Source: Phycisphaerales bacterium | GTDB lineage: Bacteria; Planctomycetota; Phycisphaerae; SM23-33; FEN-1343 | Direction of reading: 5' to 3' | DNA length: 37,710 nucleotides | NCBI GenBank assembly: GCA_003171335.1 | Contig: PMYD01000045.1 | Coordinates: forward strand, 1-37,710 | Shown: piece after piece, positions 1 through 6,849 of the stretch | Position numbering within the stretch: position 1 is the first letter of the stretch | Layout of the letters: each line of letters opens with the position of its first letter | Translations under genes and position numbers: made by a program | Notes under the pieces: generated by a model | Database searches by the model: none | What the model saw: the letters and a program-made list of their open reading frames with translations, nothing else | Told to the model about the DNA's origin: nothing

Positions 1-105
1 GTGAGGCCCCGGCCTACCCGATTAGCCACCATAATTTTTTGCCAGCCGCACACATTCTAGGGTCTTCCTCTCACCTCAAAAACCCACCACGTCCGATATG
101 CGCAG

Positions 106-163
106 TGACATGCCATTTCCGGTCCGCGGGCATTGCGGCCGCGCTCCGTCGGGTGGCATGTCA
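106..163 (+). promoter_or_regulatory. Inverted repeat in the leader of the giant secreted protein
   Basis: A perfect 10-bp inverted repeat lies upstream of the ATG at 260: TGACATGCCA at 106-115 pairs with TGGCATGTCA at 154-163. Between the arms are GC-rich segments (CGCGG and CCGCG) that could form a smaller inner stem. AAAAGGAG and TTCCTCC follow directly and could form a further short hairpin before the true Shine-Dalgarno at about 249-254. A structured 5' untranslated leader is the simplest reading. I matched it to no riboswitch class I know, and no clear promoter is visible in bases 1-105. Confidence 0.45.
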
Positions 164-259
164 AAAGGAGTAGTTCCTCCCCTTGCCGTTGTCCCGTTTG
201 CGGCGTCCGATTCTCCAAGAGAGGCACGGTGTACAGATTCAAAGGTGGAAAGGATTTCC

Positions 260-3200
260 ATGAAGAAGCACGGTGGCTTCCTGCCCGGTCCGGCACTCGA
301 TTCGAATCGCTCTGTTCGACGAATTTCAGCACGTGAAAGTCATCAATGCGCATCCTGGGAGCAAATGGAGCCCCGCCTGCTGCTGAGCACCACCTTCTCG
401 GTGACTACGGCCGCCGACAGCGGCGCCGGCTCCCTGCGCCAGGCGATTCTGGACGCCAACAGCACGCCCGGCCCCGACATCATCGATTTTGCCATTCAGG
501 ACCCCAGCCTGCGCATCCAGCCGCTGACTGCGCTGCCGGCCATCACCGATGCGGTGACGCTGGATGCGACCACGCAGCCGGGCTACGCCGGCAGTCCGGT
601 GGTTTGGCTGGATGGGCATCTGCTCGGCGATCACAACGCCAGCAGCGGCCTGGTGATCCAGGCTGACGGCAGCCTGATTAAGGGTCTGTCGATTGCCGAC
701 TTTGATAATTACAGCGCGATTGAGCTGATCGGCAATGGCAATACGGTTCAAGCCGACTACTTGGGCGCCACCCCGGCCGGTCAGGGCACTTTGCTTGATA
801 ACTTCTACGGCATCACCGTGGCCGGGAACAACAACCTGGTGGGCGGCGATCAGGCGGGTCAAGGCAATGTCATTTCGAACAACCAACTGTCCGGCATGGT
901 GATCCAGGGCGCCAACACCCACATCCTGAACAACCTGATCGGCGTGGATCCGACTGGCACGATGGCCGCTGGCAATTATTTCGACGGTATCGAGGTGCGA
1001 GGGCTTTCCGATGCTAGTCCGGCCAGCGCGACCATTCAGGGGAATGTCATCTCGGGCAACGCGAACAATGGCGTGTCGTTCTACGCCGAATTCGCCGGCA
1101 GCGACGTGAGCGACAACGCCGTGGGCACCGATCGTTCGGGCTCTGTGGCCCTGGGCAACGGCACCGACGGCCTGTACGTGGGCGCCGGTGCGGCGGGCGC
1201 TGCCGGGGTGGTGATCCGTCAGAATATCATCTCCGCCAACATGGGCGACGGCGTGATGCTCGATGGCGCCGTCGGTGCTGTGGTTGCGGGCAACGATATC
1301 GGCACCAACGGGGCTGGCGCATCGATCGCGAGTGAATCCGGCGCCGGGCTGGGCAACCAGGGCAACGGGGTTTCCCTCTTGAACGGGGCCGCCGGCAACC
1401 AGATTGGCGGGTCTGCCGCCGCCGATTTGAACGTTATTTCGGGCAGCCACGGCGATGGCGCGCGGATCGAGTTGAGCGCTGGCGCCGGCAATGTGGTCCA
1501 GGGCAATAACATTGGCACCGACCTGGCCGGCACGCAAGCCCTGAGCAACCAGGGCAACGGCGTGAATGTGTACGCCGCCAACAATAGCGTGCTGGATAAC
1601 CTGATTTCCGGCAACCAGGCCGGCGGCGTGCTGATCACGGCCAATTCGACCGTCGTCCGCGGCAACCGCATCGGCACGCAGGCCGACGGTATCACCGCGC
1701 TTTCAAATCAGTCGGACGGCGTCCGCGTGGATGGTTCGAACAACCTCATTGGCGGCGCGATGACCGGCCAAGGCAACGTGATTGCCGACAACGTGGGCAA
1801 CGGCGTGGATATCGCCAGCGGCACCGGCAACGCCATTCGCGGCAACTCCATTTTCGCCAACAACAGCGGCGATCCCGCATACCCCGTCATCGGCATCGAT
1901 CTGGGCGACAACGGCGTGACGCTCAACGATCGGGCCGGGCATACGGGGGCCAACCTGTTCCAGAATTTCCCGGTCCTGACCAGCGCGGTTCGCATCGGCG
2001 GCAAGGTCACCGTTAAGGGCTCGCTGGCGGCGGGGGCCTCGCAGACCTACACGGTGGATTTCTTCTCGAATACGGCGGCCGACGCCTCGGGTTACGGCCA
2101 GGGGCAGACGTTCATCGGCTGGGCCGTTGTAACCACCGATGTCAACGGGGCGGGCGATTTTACCGCCGCACTGGACGGCGTGCCGGCGGGCCAGGATGTG
2201 ATCACCGCCACGGCCACGGATGCGGCCGGCAACACGTCGGAATTCAGCGCCGCGCTGACCACCGTGCCGGGCCTTGCCAGCAGCCCGTCCGTGACGATGC
2301 TGTCCAGTTCCGCCAACCCGTCGTACTGGGGGCAGCTCATCTCGCTGAGCGCCGCCGTGATGGATCCATCCAACGCCCCCGTGACGGCCGGCCTGGTGGA
2401 CTTCATGGAAGGTGCGGCGATGTTGGGCAGCGCCTCGCTTGATCCGACCGGCCATGCGGCAATCAGCCTGTCCTCGCTGAGCGTGGGCGACCATACCCTC
2501 ATCGCCATCTACGAGGGAAGCTCCGACTTCAATGCCAGCCGATCCAGCCCGCTGGTCCAGACGGTGAACGCCGCGGTAACGGCGACCACGCTGGCCAGCT
2601 CGGCCAATCCGGCGACCGTCGGCCAGAGCATCACGTTCACGGCAACGGTGGCGGCAACCGGCCAGGCGCCGACGGGTTCGGTGAGCTTCCTGGACGGCGC
2701 GATGGTGCTCGGCACGGCCGCACTGGATGGGACGGGCATGGCGACGCTGAGCACGTCGTCCCTGGCCGTTGGCAATCACACGATTACCGCGGCCTTCGCC
2801 GGCAGCACGAACTTTGCGGCCAGCACATCAGCCCCGCTGGCGCAGATGGTTAACCAGTTGGCGACAGCAACCACCCTGGCCAGTTCGGCCAATCCTTCAA
2901 CCGTGGGCCAGAGCATCACCCTGACCGCAACGGTGACAGCCGCCGGCCAGGTGCCCACGGGGGCGGTCAACTTCCTGGACGGCGCGGCGGTGCTCGGTAC
3001 GGCCACGCTGGATGCAACGGGCAAAGCGACGCTGAGCACCTCCGCGCTGGCCGTTGGCAATCACACGATTACGGCCGCGTTCGCCGGCAGCACGAACTTC
3101 GCGGCCAGTACGTCAGCCCCGCTGGTGCAGGCGGTTAACCGGTTGGCGACCGCCACCACGCTGACCAGCTCGGTGAATCCCTCGACCGTGGGCCAGAGCA

Positions 3201-5311
3201 TCACGCTGACCGCGACGGTGACGGCCGCCGGCCAGGTGCCGACGGGTTCGGTGAGCTTCCTGGACGGCGCGACCGTGCTGGGTACTGCCACACTGGATGG
3301 AACGGGCAAGGCAACGCTGAGTACATCCGCGATGGCGGTTGGCAGCCACACCCTCACCGCCGCGTTCGCCGGCAGCACCAATTTTGCGGCGAGCACCTCC
3401 GCCCCGCTGGCGCAGGTGGTTAACCGGTTGGCGACCGCCACCATGCTGACCAGCTCGGCCAATCCTTCGACCGTCGGCCAGAGCATCACGCTGACCGCGA
3501 CGGTTACAGCCGCCGGCCAAGTGCCGACGGGTTCGGTAAGCTTCCTGGACGGCACGACCGTGCTGGGTACTGTGACACTGGATGGCACGGGCAAGGCGAC
3601 GCTGAGCACGTCCGCGCTGGCCGTTGGCAATCACACGCTTACCGCGGCATTCGCCGGCAGCACGAACTTCGCCCCCAGCACATCGGCCCCGCTCACGCAG
3701 GTGGTCAACGCGGCCGCGCTGGGCCAGTTGGGCGGCTTCGTGTACCTGGACTGCAACAACGACGGCATCAAGCAGGCCACGGAGTCGGGCATTGCCGGCG
3801 TGACCCTCACGCTGACGGGCACGAACGACCTTGGAGTCATCACGCCCATCACGGTGCTGACCGGGTCGCTCGGCACGTACACCTTCAGCAGCCTGCGTCC
3901 CGGCACGTACACCATCACCGAGACCCGGCCGGCCGGTTACATCGATGGCAAGGATGCGGCCGGCACGCTGGGCGGCACGGTGGGCAATGATGTGGTCAGC
4001 AGCATCCCGCTGACCGGCGGGGCCAGCGGCGCGGGCTACAACTTCGGCGAACTGAAGAACATCATCGCCGGCCAGACGTTGCGGGACATGAGCGGCAACG
4101 GCCTGAGCAGCGATGATGTGGCCCTGCCCGGCACGACCGTCAACCTGTACCTCGACCGCAACAACAACGGCCAGTTGGACAGCTACGACGGCAGCCCCAT
4201 CGCCACGACCGTCAGCGATGCCAACGGCAACTACGCGTTCGTCAACGAGCCGACCGGCCACTACATCGCCTGCGAGGTCGTGCCCTGCGGATATATCCGC
4301 ACCGTGCCGTACTTCGCCGACTACTACACTGTGGACCTGACCAACTCGGCGGGCGGCACGGCCTACACGTTCGACAACTATCGGCTGTGCACCTGGACGG
4401 TCACGAACGTCAGCTTCACCATCAACAAGACCAGGACCACGACGGACCTGCGCGGCCAGACCCACCAAGGCGATACCGTGACGGCGAATTTCACCATCGC
4501 CGGTACGCAGTCGGGCTACGTGTCGCTGGTGGCGTATGATGCCCCGGCCGCCAGCTTCAGCGCCAACACCGCCAGCCAGCAGGTCATCGACAGCCAGGTC
4601 GGCGGCATGTTCGCCCCCGGCGCGCACAGCCTGACCGTGACGCTCCCGAACAACTACTACCAGATCGACTTCATCCGGTGCGTGCCGATCGACCACTTCG
4701 GCCCCGCCGGCAGCAACATCTTCTTCTCCGCCGAGGGCCGGCTGATCAGCGCTGACAACGCCGGCCTGCACAGCGACATCGAAGATATGTCCGCGGCCAC
4801 CAAGTTCTGGGCGAACCTGGGCCAGACGCTCATTGGGAGCTTCAATGTCACCGACGCCAACCCGGCGCCGACCGCCCTGGGCAACTGGCTGGCACAGAGC
4901 TTCCCGGCCTTGTACGGTCCCTCCAGCGGCAACGACCTGACCGGCGCGACCAATGCCAAGGTGGCCAGCTTGTACCTGTCGCTGTACAACAATTCCGCCA
5001 AGAGCACCGATGTTCAGGTCCTGGCCACAGCGCTGAACGTGTATTCGACGACGCTTGGCCTGGGCGGCAATGCGGCCGTCAGCTACGGGTTCGATGTGTC
5101 CACGGCCGGCCTGGGCGCCTCGACGTTCAATATCGGATCGTGCGGCCAGGCCTTCAACGTGGCCAACAACACGACCCTCAGCATCTGGCAGATGCTCCAG
5201 GCGACCAACATGGATTCCAAGAATGGCGTCCTGTACAACGGCGTCCCCTCGCTGCTGTCCATGGCCTGCGGCATGTACCTGCAGATCAATTCGGACGGCG
5301 GCGTCTCCTGA
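260..5311 (+). CDS. Giant secreted/surface mosaic protein: beta-helix, Ig-like repeats, SdrD-B-like domains
   Basis: A 1683-residue probable extracellular adhesin or matrix protein. I chose the ATG at 260 because AAAGGA (249-254) sits 5 nt upstream; the frame stays open back to 98 but that start has no ribosome site. There is no classical signal peptide. Instead residues 36-43 read MEPRLLLS, the planctomycete N-terminal motif found on very large exported proteins. SLRQAILDAN (58-67) opens a right-handed beta-helix region, rich in GN-x-I and NLIGG turns, up to about residue 670. Five bacterial Ig-like domains of about 95 residues follow (about 676-1154), then two SdrD-B/CNA-B-like domains (about 1155-1375; DCNNDG and DRNNNG calcium-type loops). 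The C-terminal 300 residues match nothing I recognise. No LPXTG, PEP-CTERM or dockerin is seen at the C-terminus. It stands alone, convergent with the lipoprotein gene at 5408. Partners and ligand are unknown. Confidence 0.85.
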   Translation: MKKHGGFLPGPALDSNRSVRRISARESHQCASWEQMEPRLLLSTTFSVTTAADSGAGSLRQAILDANSTPGPDIIDFAIQDPSLRIQPLTALPAITDAVTLDATTQPGYAGSPVVWLDGHLLGDHNASSGLVIQADGSLIKGLSIADFDNYSAIELIGNGNTVQADYLGATPAGQGTLLDNFYGITVAGNNNLVGGDQAGQGNVISNNQLSGMVIQGANTHILNNLIGVDPTGTMAAGNYFDGIEVRGLSDASPASATIQGNVISGNANNGVSFYAEFAGSDVSDNAVGTDRSGSVALGNGTDGLYVGAGAAGAAGVVIRQNIISANMGDGVMLDGAVGAVVAGNDIGTNGAGASIASESGAGLGNQGNGVSLLNGAAGNQIGGSAAADLNVISGSHGDGARIELSAGAGNVVQGNNIGTDLAGTQALSNQGNGVNVYAANNSVLDNLISGNQAGGVLITANSTVVRGNRIGTQADGITALSNQSDGVRVDGSNNLIGGAMTGQGNVIADNVGNGVDIASGTGNAIRGNSIFANNSGDPAYPVIGIDLGDNGVTLNDRAGHTGANLFQNFPVLTSAVRIGGKVTVKGSLAAGASQTYTVDFFSNTAADASGYGQGQTFIGWAVVTTDVNGAGDFTAALDGVPAGQDVITATATDAAGNTSEFSAALTTVPGLASSPSVTMLSSSANPSYWGQLISLSAAVMDPSNAPVTAGLVDFMEGAAMLGSASLDPTGHAAISLSSLSVGDHTLIAIYEGSSDFNASRSSPLVQTVNAAVTATTLASSANPATVGQSITFTATVAATGQAPTGSVSFLDGAMVLGTAALDGTGMATLSTSSLAVGNHTITAAFAGSTNFAASTSAPLAQMVNQLATATTLASSANPSTVGQSITLTATVTAAGQVPTGAVNFLDGAAVLGTATLDATGKATLSTSALAVGNHTITAAFAGSTNFAASTSAPLVQAVNRLATATTLTSSVNPSTVGQSITLTATVTAAGQVPTGSVSFLDGATVLGTATLDGTGKATLSTSAMAVGSHTLTAAFAGSTNFAASTSAPLAQVVNRLATATMLTSSANPSTVGQSITLTATVTAAGQVPTGSVSFLDGTTVLGTVTLDGTGKATLSTSALAVGNHTLTAAFAGSTNFAPSTSAPLTQVVNAAALGQLGGFVYLDCNNDGIKQATESGIAGVTLTLTGTNDLGVITPITVLTGSLGTYTFSSLRPGTYTITETRPAGYIDGKDAAGTLGGTVGNDVVSSIPLTGGASGAGYNFGELKNIIAGQTLRDMSGNGLSSDDVALPGTTVNLYLDRNNNGQLDSYDGSPIATTVSDANGNYAFVNEPTGHYIACEVVPCGYIRTVPYFADYYTVDLTNSAGGTAYTFDNYRLCTWTVTNVSFTINKTRTTTDLRGQTHQGDTVTANFTIAGTQSGYVSLVAYDAPAASFSANTASQQVIDSQVGGMFAPGAHSLTVTLPNNYYQIDFIRCVPIDHFGPAGSNIFFSAEGRLISADNAGLHSDIEDMSAATKFWANLGQTLIGSFNVTDANPAPTALGNWLAQSFPALYGPSSGNDLTGATNAKVASLYLSLYNNSAKSTDVQVLATALNVYSTTLGLGGNAAVSYGFDVSTAGLGASTFNIGSCGQAFNVANNTTLSIWQMLQATNMDSKNGVLYNGVPSLLSMACGMYLQINSDGGVS
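2582..3721 (+). repeat. Four tandem 285-bp units encoding Ig-like domains
   Basis: Four direct repeats with an exact 285-bp period (95 codons) start at 2582, 2867, 3152 and 3437. Each encodes a bacterial Ig-like (Big_3 type) domain running from ATTLxSSxNPxTVGQSIT through GSTNFA to SAPL. By eye, units 2-4 are nearly identical at DNA level over long stretches, while an older related copy just upstream (about 2290-2581) is much more diverged. The pattern suggests recent duplication or gene conversion, and the array could change copy number in frame. Confidence 0.85.
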
Positions 5312-5338
5312 CCGGATGGGACAATTGAAAGCCTGATG

Positions 5339-5380
5339 CGGCCGCCCGGGCGAGACTATCGCTCGGGCGGCCGTTCGTTT
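5339..5380. terminator. GC-rich hairpin between convergent genes
   Basis: A 14-bp stem with one G-U pair: arm 5339-5352 (CGGCCGCCCGGGCG) pairs with 5360-5373 (CGCTCGGGCGGCCG) around a 7-nt loop. TTCGTTT follows. It sits 27 nt after the stop of the giant gene and 28 nt beyond the stop of the opposing lipoprotein gene, so it may serve both, although the T-run is broken. Confidence 0.7.
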
Positions 5381-5407
5381 GGAGGATGGCGGCGTACGGC
5401 TCGAAGC

Positions 5408-5704
5408 CTATTCGTGGAACAATCCCATGGGCTGCAGCGTGCCCTTGGAGATTCGCACGACCGCCGTGCGGCTGTTGTTGTCAGCGCGCATGGGGAAGTG
5501 AACTTCCCAGCACTGCACGCGCTCGACGACCACGATTTCGCCATCGCACTGGCAGGACCAGTCGGGGTGATCCTTGGCCAGGTAAACCCGTGAAATATCG
5601 ACCAGTTGTTCCTTGGCCTTGGCCATGTGGTCGGTCTGGCCGCACCCCGCTAACGAAATGGCGACCCCGCACGCGCAGACAACGGCGATGAGTGAACGAA
5701 TCAT
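5408..5704 (-). CDS. Small putative lipoprotein
   Basis: A 98-residue exported protein of unknown function. The N-terminus MIRSLIAVVCACGVAISLAGCG is a lipoprotein signal: positively charged start, hydrophobic core, lipobox LAGC with the acylated cysteine at residue 21. The mature part is short and includes a helix-like stretch (about 28-42), then SCQCDGEIVVVERVQCWEVHF and a C-terminal beta-rich segment. The close cysteine pair S-C-Q-C and a later C-W could form disulfides or bind metal, but no known motif is complete. On the minus strand, GGGAG lies 6 nt upstream of the ATG, which supports the start. A possible promoter is at 5789-5815. It is monocistronic and convergent with the giant surface-protein gene. 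Role unknown; membrane-anchored location inferred. Confidence 0.75.
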   Translation of the reverse strand: MIRSLIAVVCACGVAISLAGCGQTDHMAKAKEQLVDISRVYLAKDHPDWSCQCDGEIVVVERVQCWEVHFPMRADNNSRTAVVRISKGTLQPMGLFHE

Positions 5705-5788
5705 TTTGCTCTCCCACTTTTCACAGACCTGTGCCCCGTACAGAACTGCCGCCCCGGCCCCATATTCACCGCGGCTGCGATGGGCTAC

Positions 5789-5815
5789 ATTATCAGATGG
5801 TCAAGGTCTTGCCAA
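5789..5815 (-). promoter_or_regulatory. Candidate promoter of the small lipoprotein gene
   Basis: Read on the minus strand, TTGGCA (5810-5815) and GATAAT (5789-5794) are separated by 15 nt. This would start transcription near 5782, about 78 nt before the lipoprotein ATG. The short spacer makes it only a moderate match to a sigma-70 promoter. Confidence 0.35.
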
Positions 5816-5887
5816 GTTAGACGCCGGTGAAAGAATAAAGTTTCATTCCGCCGCAGAAGTCAGGGCACTTCCTGAAAAATAAAACGC

Positions 5888-5915
5888 TTGACAGCCAGAA
5901 AAAAGAGGATACAAT
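5888..5915 (+). promoter_or_regulatory. Near-consensus sigma-70 promoter in intergenic region
   Basis: TTGACA (5888-5893), a 16-nt spacer, and TACAAT (5910-5915) match the bacterial housekeeping promoter at 11 of 12 positions. No convincing protein gene starts downstream within 900 nt. Transcription would begin near 5922 and run toward the hairpin plus T-run at 6064-6095. Confidence 0.6.
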
Positions 5916-5921
5916 CCTAAC

Positions 5922-6095
5922 TAGCCACGGAAATGCGTGTCTATGAGGTATCGGTCTGGGAATGAACTGATCTAGCAAGGCGATACGGTTATGTTTGACG
6001 GAACGGCTGAACGACATGAATGAAATGATCCTCTAGAGCCGCTGGCGCTTGGCAACAGTGATAACTAATTGCAAAATAGGCAATTGTAGTTTTTT
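5922..6095 (+). ncRNA. Candidate small RNA of about 174 nt
   Basis: This stretch is bounded by the promoter at 5888-5915 and the terminator-like hairpin at 6064-6095. It has no plausible open frame with a ribosome-binding site. Possible internal structure: GCCACGG (5924-5930) can pair with CCGCTGGC (6039-6046) with one bulged base, closing a domain. GTATCG (5948-5953) pairs with CGATAC (5981-5986). I recognise no known RNA family; it is not a tRNA, and I could not show the long bulged rod of 6S RNA. The call rests on the boundaries and weak folding evidence. Confidence 0.4.
6064..6095 (+). terminator. Intrinsic terminator ending the candidate small RNA
   Basis: ATTGC (6068-6072) pairs with GCAAT (6080-6084). 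ACTA (6064-6067) pairs with TAGT (6087-6090) across a 2-nt bulge. Six consecutive Ts follow (6090-6095). The stem is modest but the T-run is clear. Confidence 0.55.
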
Positions 6096-6139
6096 GATCT
6101 CAGCCGATTTGAGCTGCCCCGAGCTGGCGCCATTGGCCT

Positions 6140-6592
6140 CAACTGCGGAATTTCCGCAGTTGAATGGCGTCCGGTTGGGCGGGACGGCTGATCCAAGCCA
6201 GTATTCCATGGTCGCCAGTGTGCAATTGTCTCCAACTGAGGATTTTCCTCAGTTGAACGCCATTCGGCCGGGCAGAACGGCCGATCCCCGCCATGACGGG
6301 CCAGCCCCAACTGGAGAATTTCTCCAGTTGGTCACCCCTGAGGAATTGCCTCCAACTGAGGAATCTCCTCAGTTGAACGCCACCCGGGCGGGCAGGGCCG
6401 CCGATCCCCGCCATGACGGTCCAGCCCCAACTGGAGAAGTTCTCCAGTTGGTCACCCCTGAGGAATTGCCTCCAACTGAGGAATCTCCTCAGTTGAACGC
6501 CATCCGGCCAGGCGGGGTGGTTGATCCCCGCCATGACGGTCTAGCTCCAACTGGAGAATTTCTCCAGTTGAACACCCACGGGTGGGTCCGTC
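6140..6592. repeat. Array of seven 23-bp palindromes on a 120-bp tandem repeat
   Basis: Seven palindromes, each 23 bp, lie at 6140-6162, 6233-6255, 6308-6330, 6353-6375, 6428-6450, 6473-6495 and 6548-6570. All share outer arms CAACTG and CAGTTG. Inner arms come in three types: CGGAA/TTCCG (first), AGGA/TCCT (second, fourth, sixth) and GAGAA/TTCTC (third, fifth, seventh). From 6233 the order AGGA-type, 52-bp spacer, GAGAA-type, 22-bp spacer repeats every 120 bp for three units. The 93-bp segment at 6140-6232 looks like an older unit that lost its second palindrome. The 52-bp spacers diverge while the palindromes stay intact. The array lies between the candidate small-RNA terminator and nifJ. 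Because 120 is a multiple of three, several reading frames stay open through it on both strands, which is not evidence for a protein. Function unknown. Confidence 0.9.
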
Positions 6593-6649
6593 GCCTATCT
6601 TCGAAAAAAGTCTGGACGCGCCGCACGCACCGGCGCGCGGAAAAAACAT

Positions 6650-6678
6650 TTGAAATGCCCGATCGCGATTTAGAGAAT
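6650..6678 (+). promoter_or_regulatory. Weak candidate promoter for nifJ
   Basis: TTGAAA (6650-6655) and GAGAAT (6673-6678) are separated by 17 nt and lie about 170 nt before the nifJ start. The -10 element is a poor match, so this is only the best of the visible options. The leader it would give contains a 7-bp hairpin (CGGCCGG 6800-6806 with CCGGCCG 6814-6820) just before the ribosome site. Confidence 0.25.
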
Positions 6679-6849
6679 AGTGAATTCGTTTGGGTTCTGG
6701 ATTCGCAGAGGGGAAGCGTGCTTGCGCCTGCGTGGGCGCCGGTGGCATGCCAGGTGGTCGTGCGTGGCTTGCCCCGGCAGGGCCACTTAAGAAACGGAAC
6801 GGCCGGCGTTCTTCCGGCCGCACAGAGATAGAGGGAGAAGGGTTTTTCC

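Noticed and set aside
98..259. Upstream extension of the giant protein to 98
   Set aside because: It lacks a Shine-Dalgarno, crosses a strong inverted repeat, and a better start with AAAGGA exists at 260.
6140..6592. CRISPR array
   Set aside because: The repeats are perfect palindromes of alternating type, with similar (not unique) spacers of 22 and 52 bp, and no cas genes are present.
6617..6637. Minus-strand terminator (CGCGCCG/CGGCGCG with downstream Ts)
   Set aside because: The T-run is 6 nt from the stem and there is no minus-strand gene that would end here.
6049..6831. A 260-residue open frame through the palindrome array
   Set aside because: It begins with a TTG lacking a ribosome site, inside the candidate terminator region. 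It is open mainly because the 120-bp repeat is a multiple of three; minus-strand frames are open there too.
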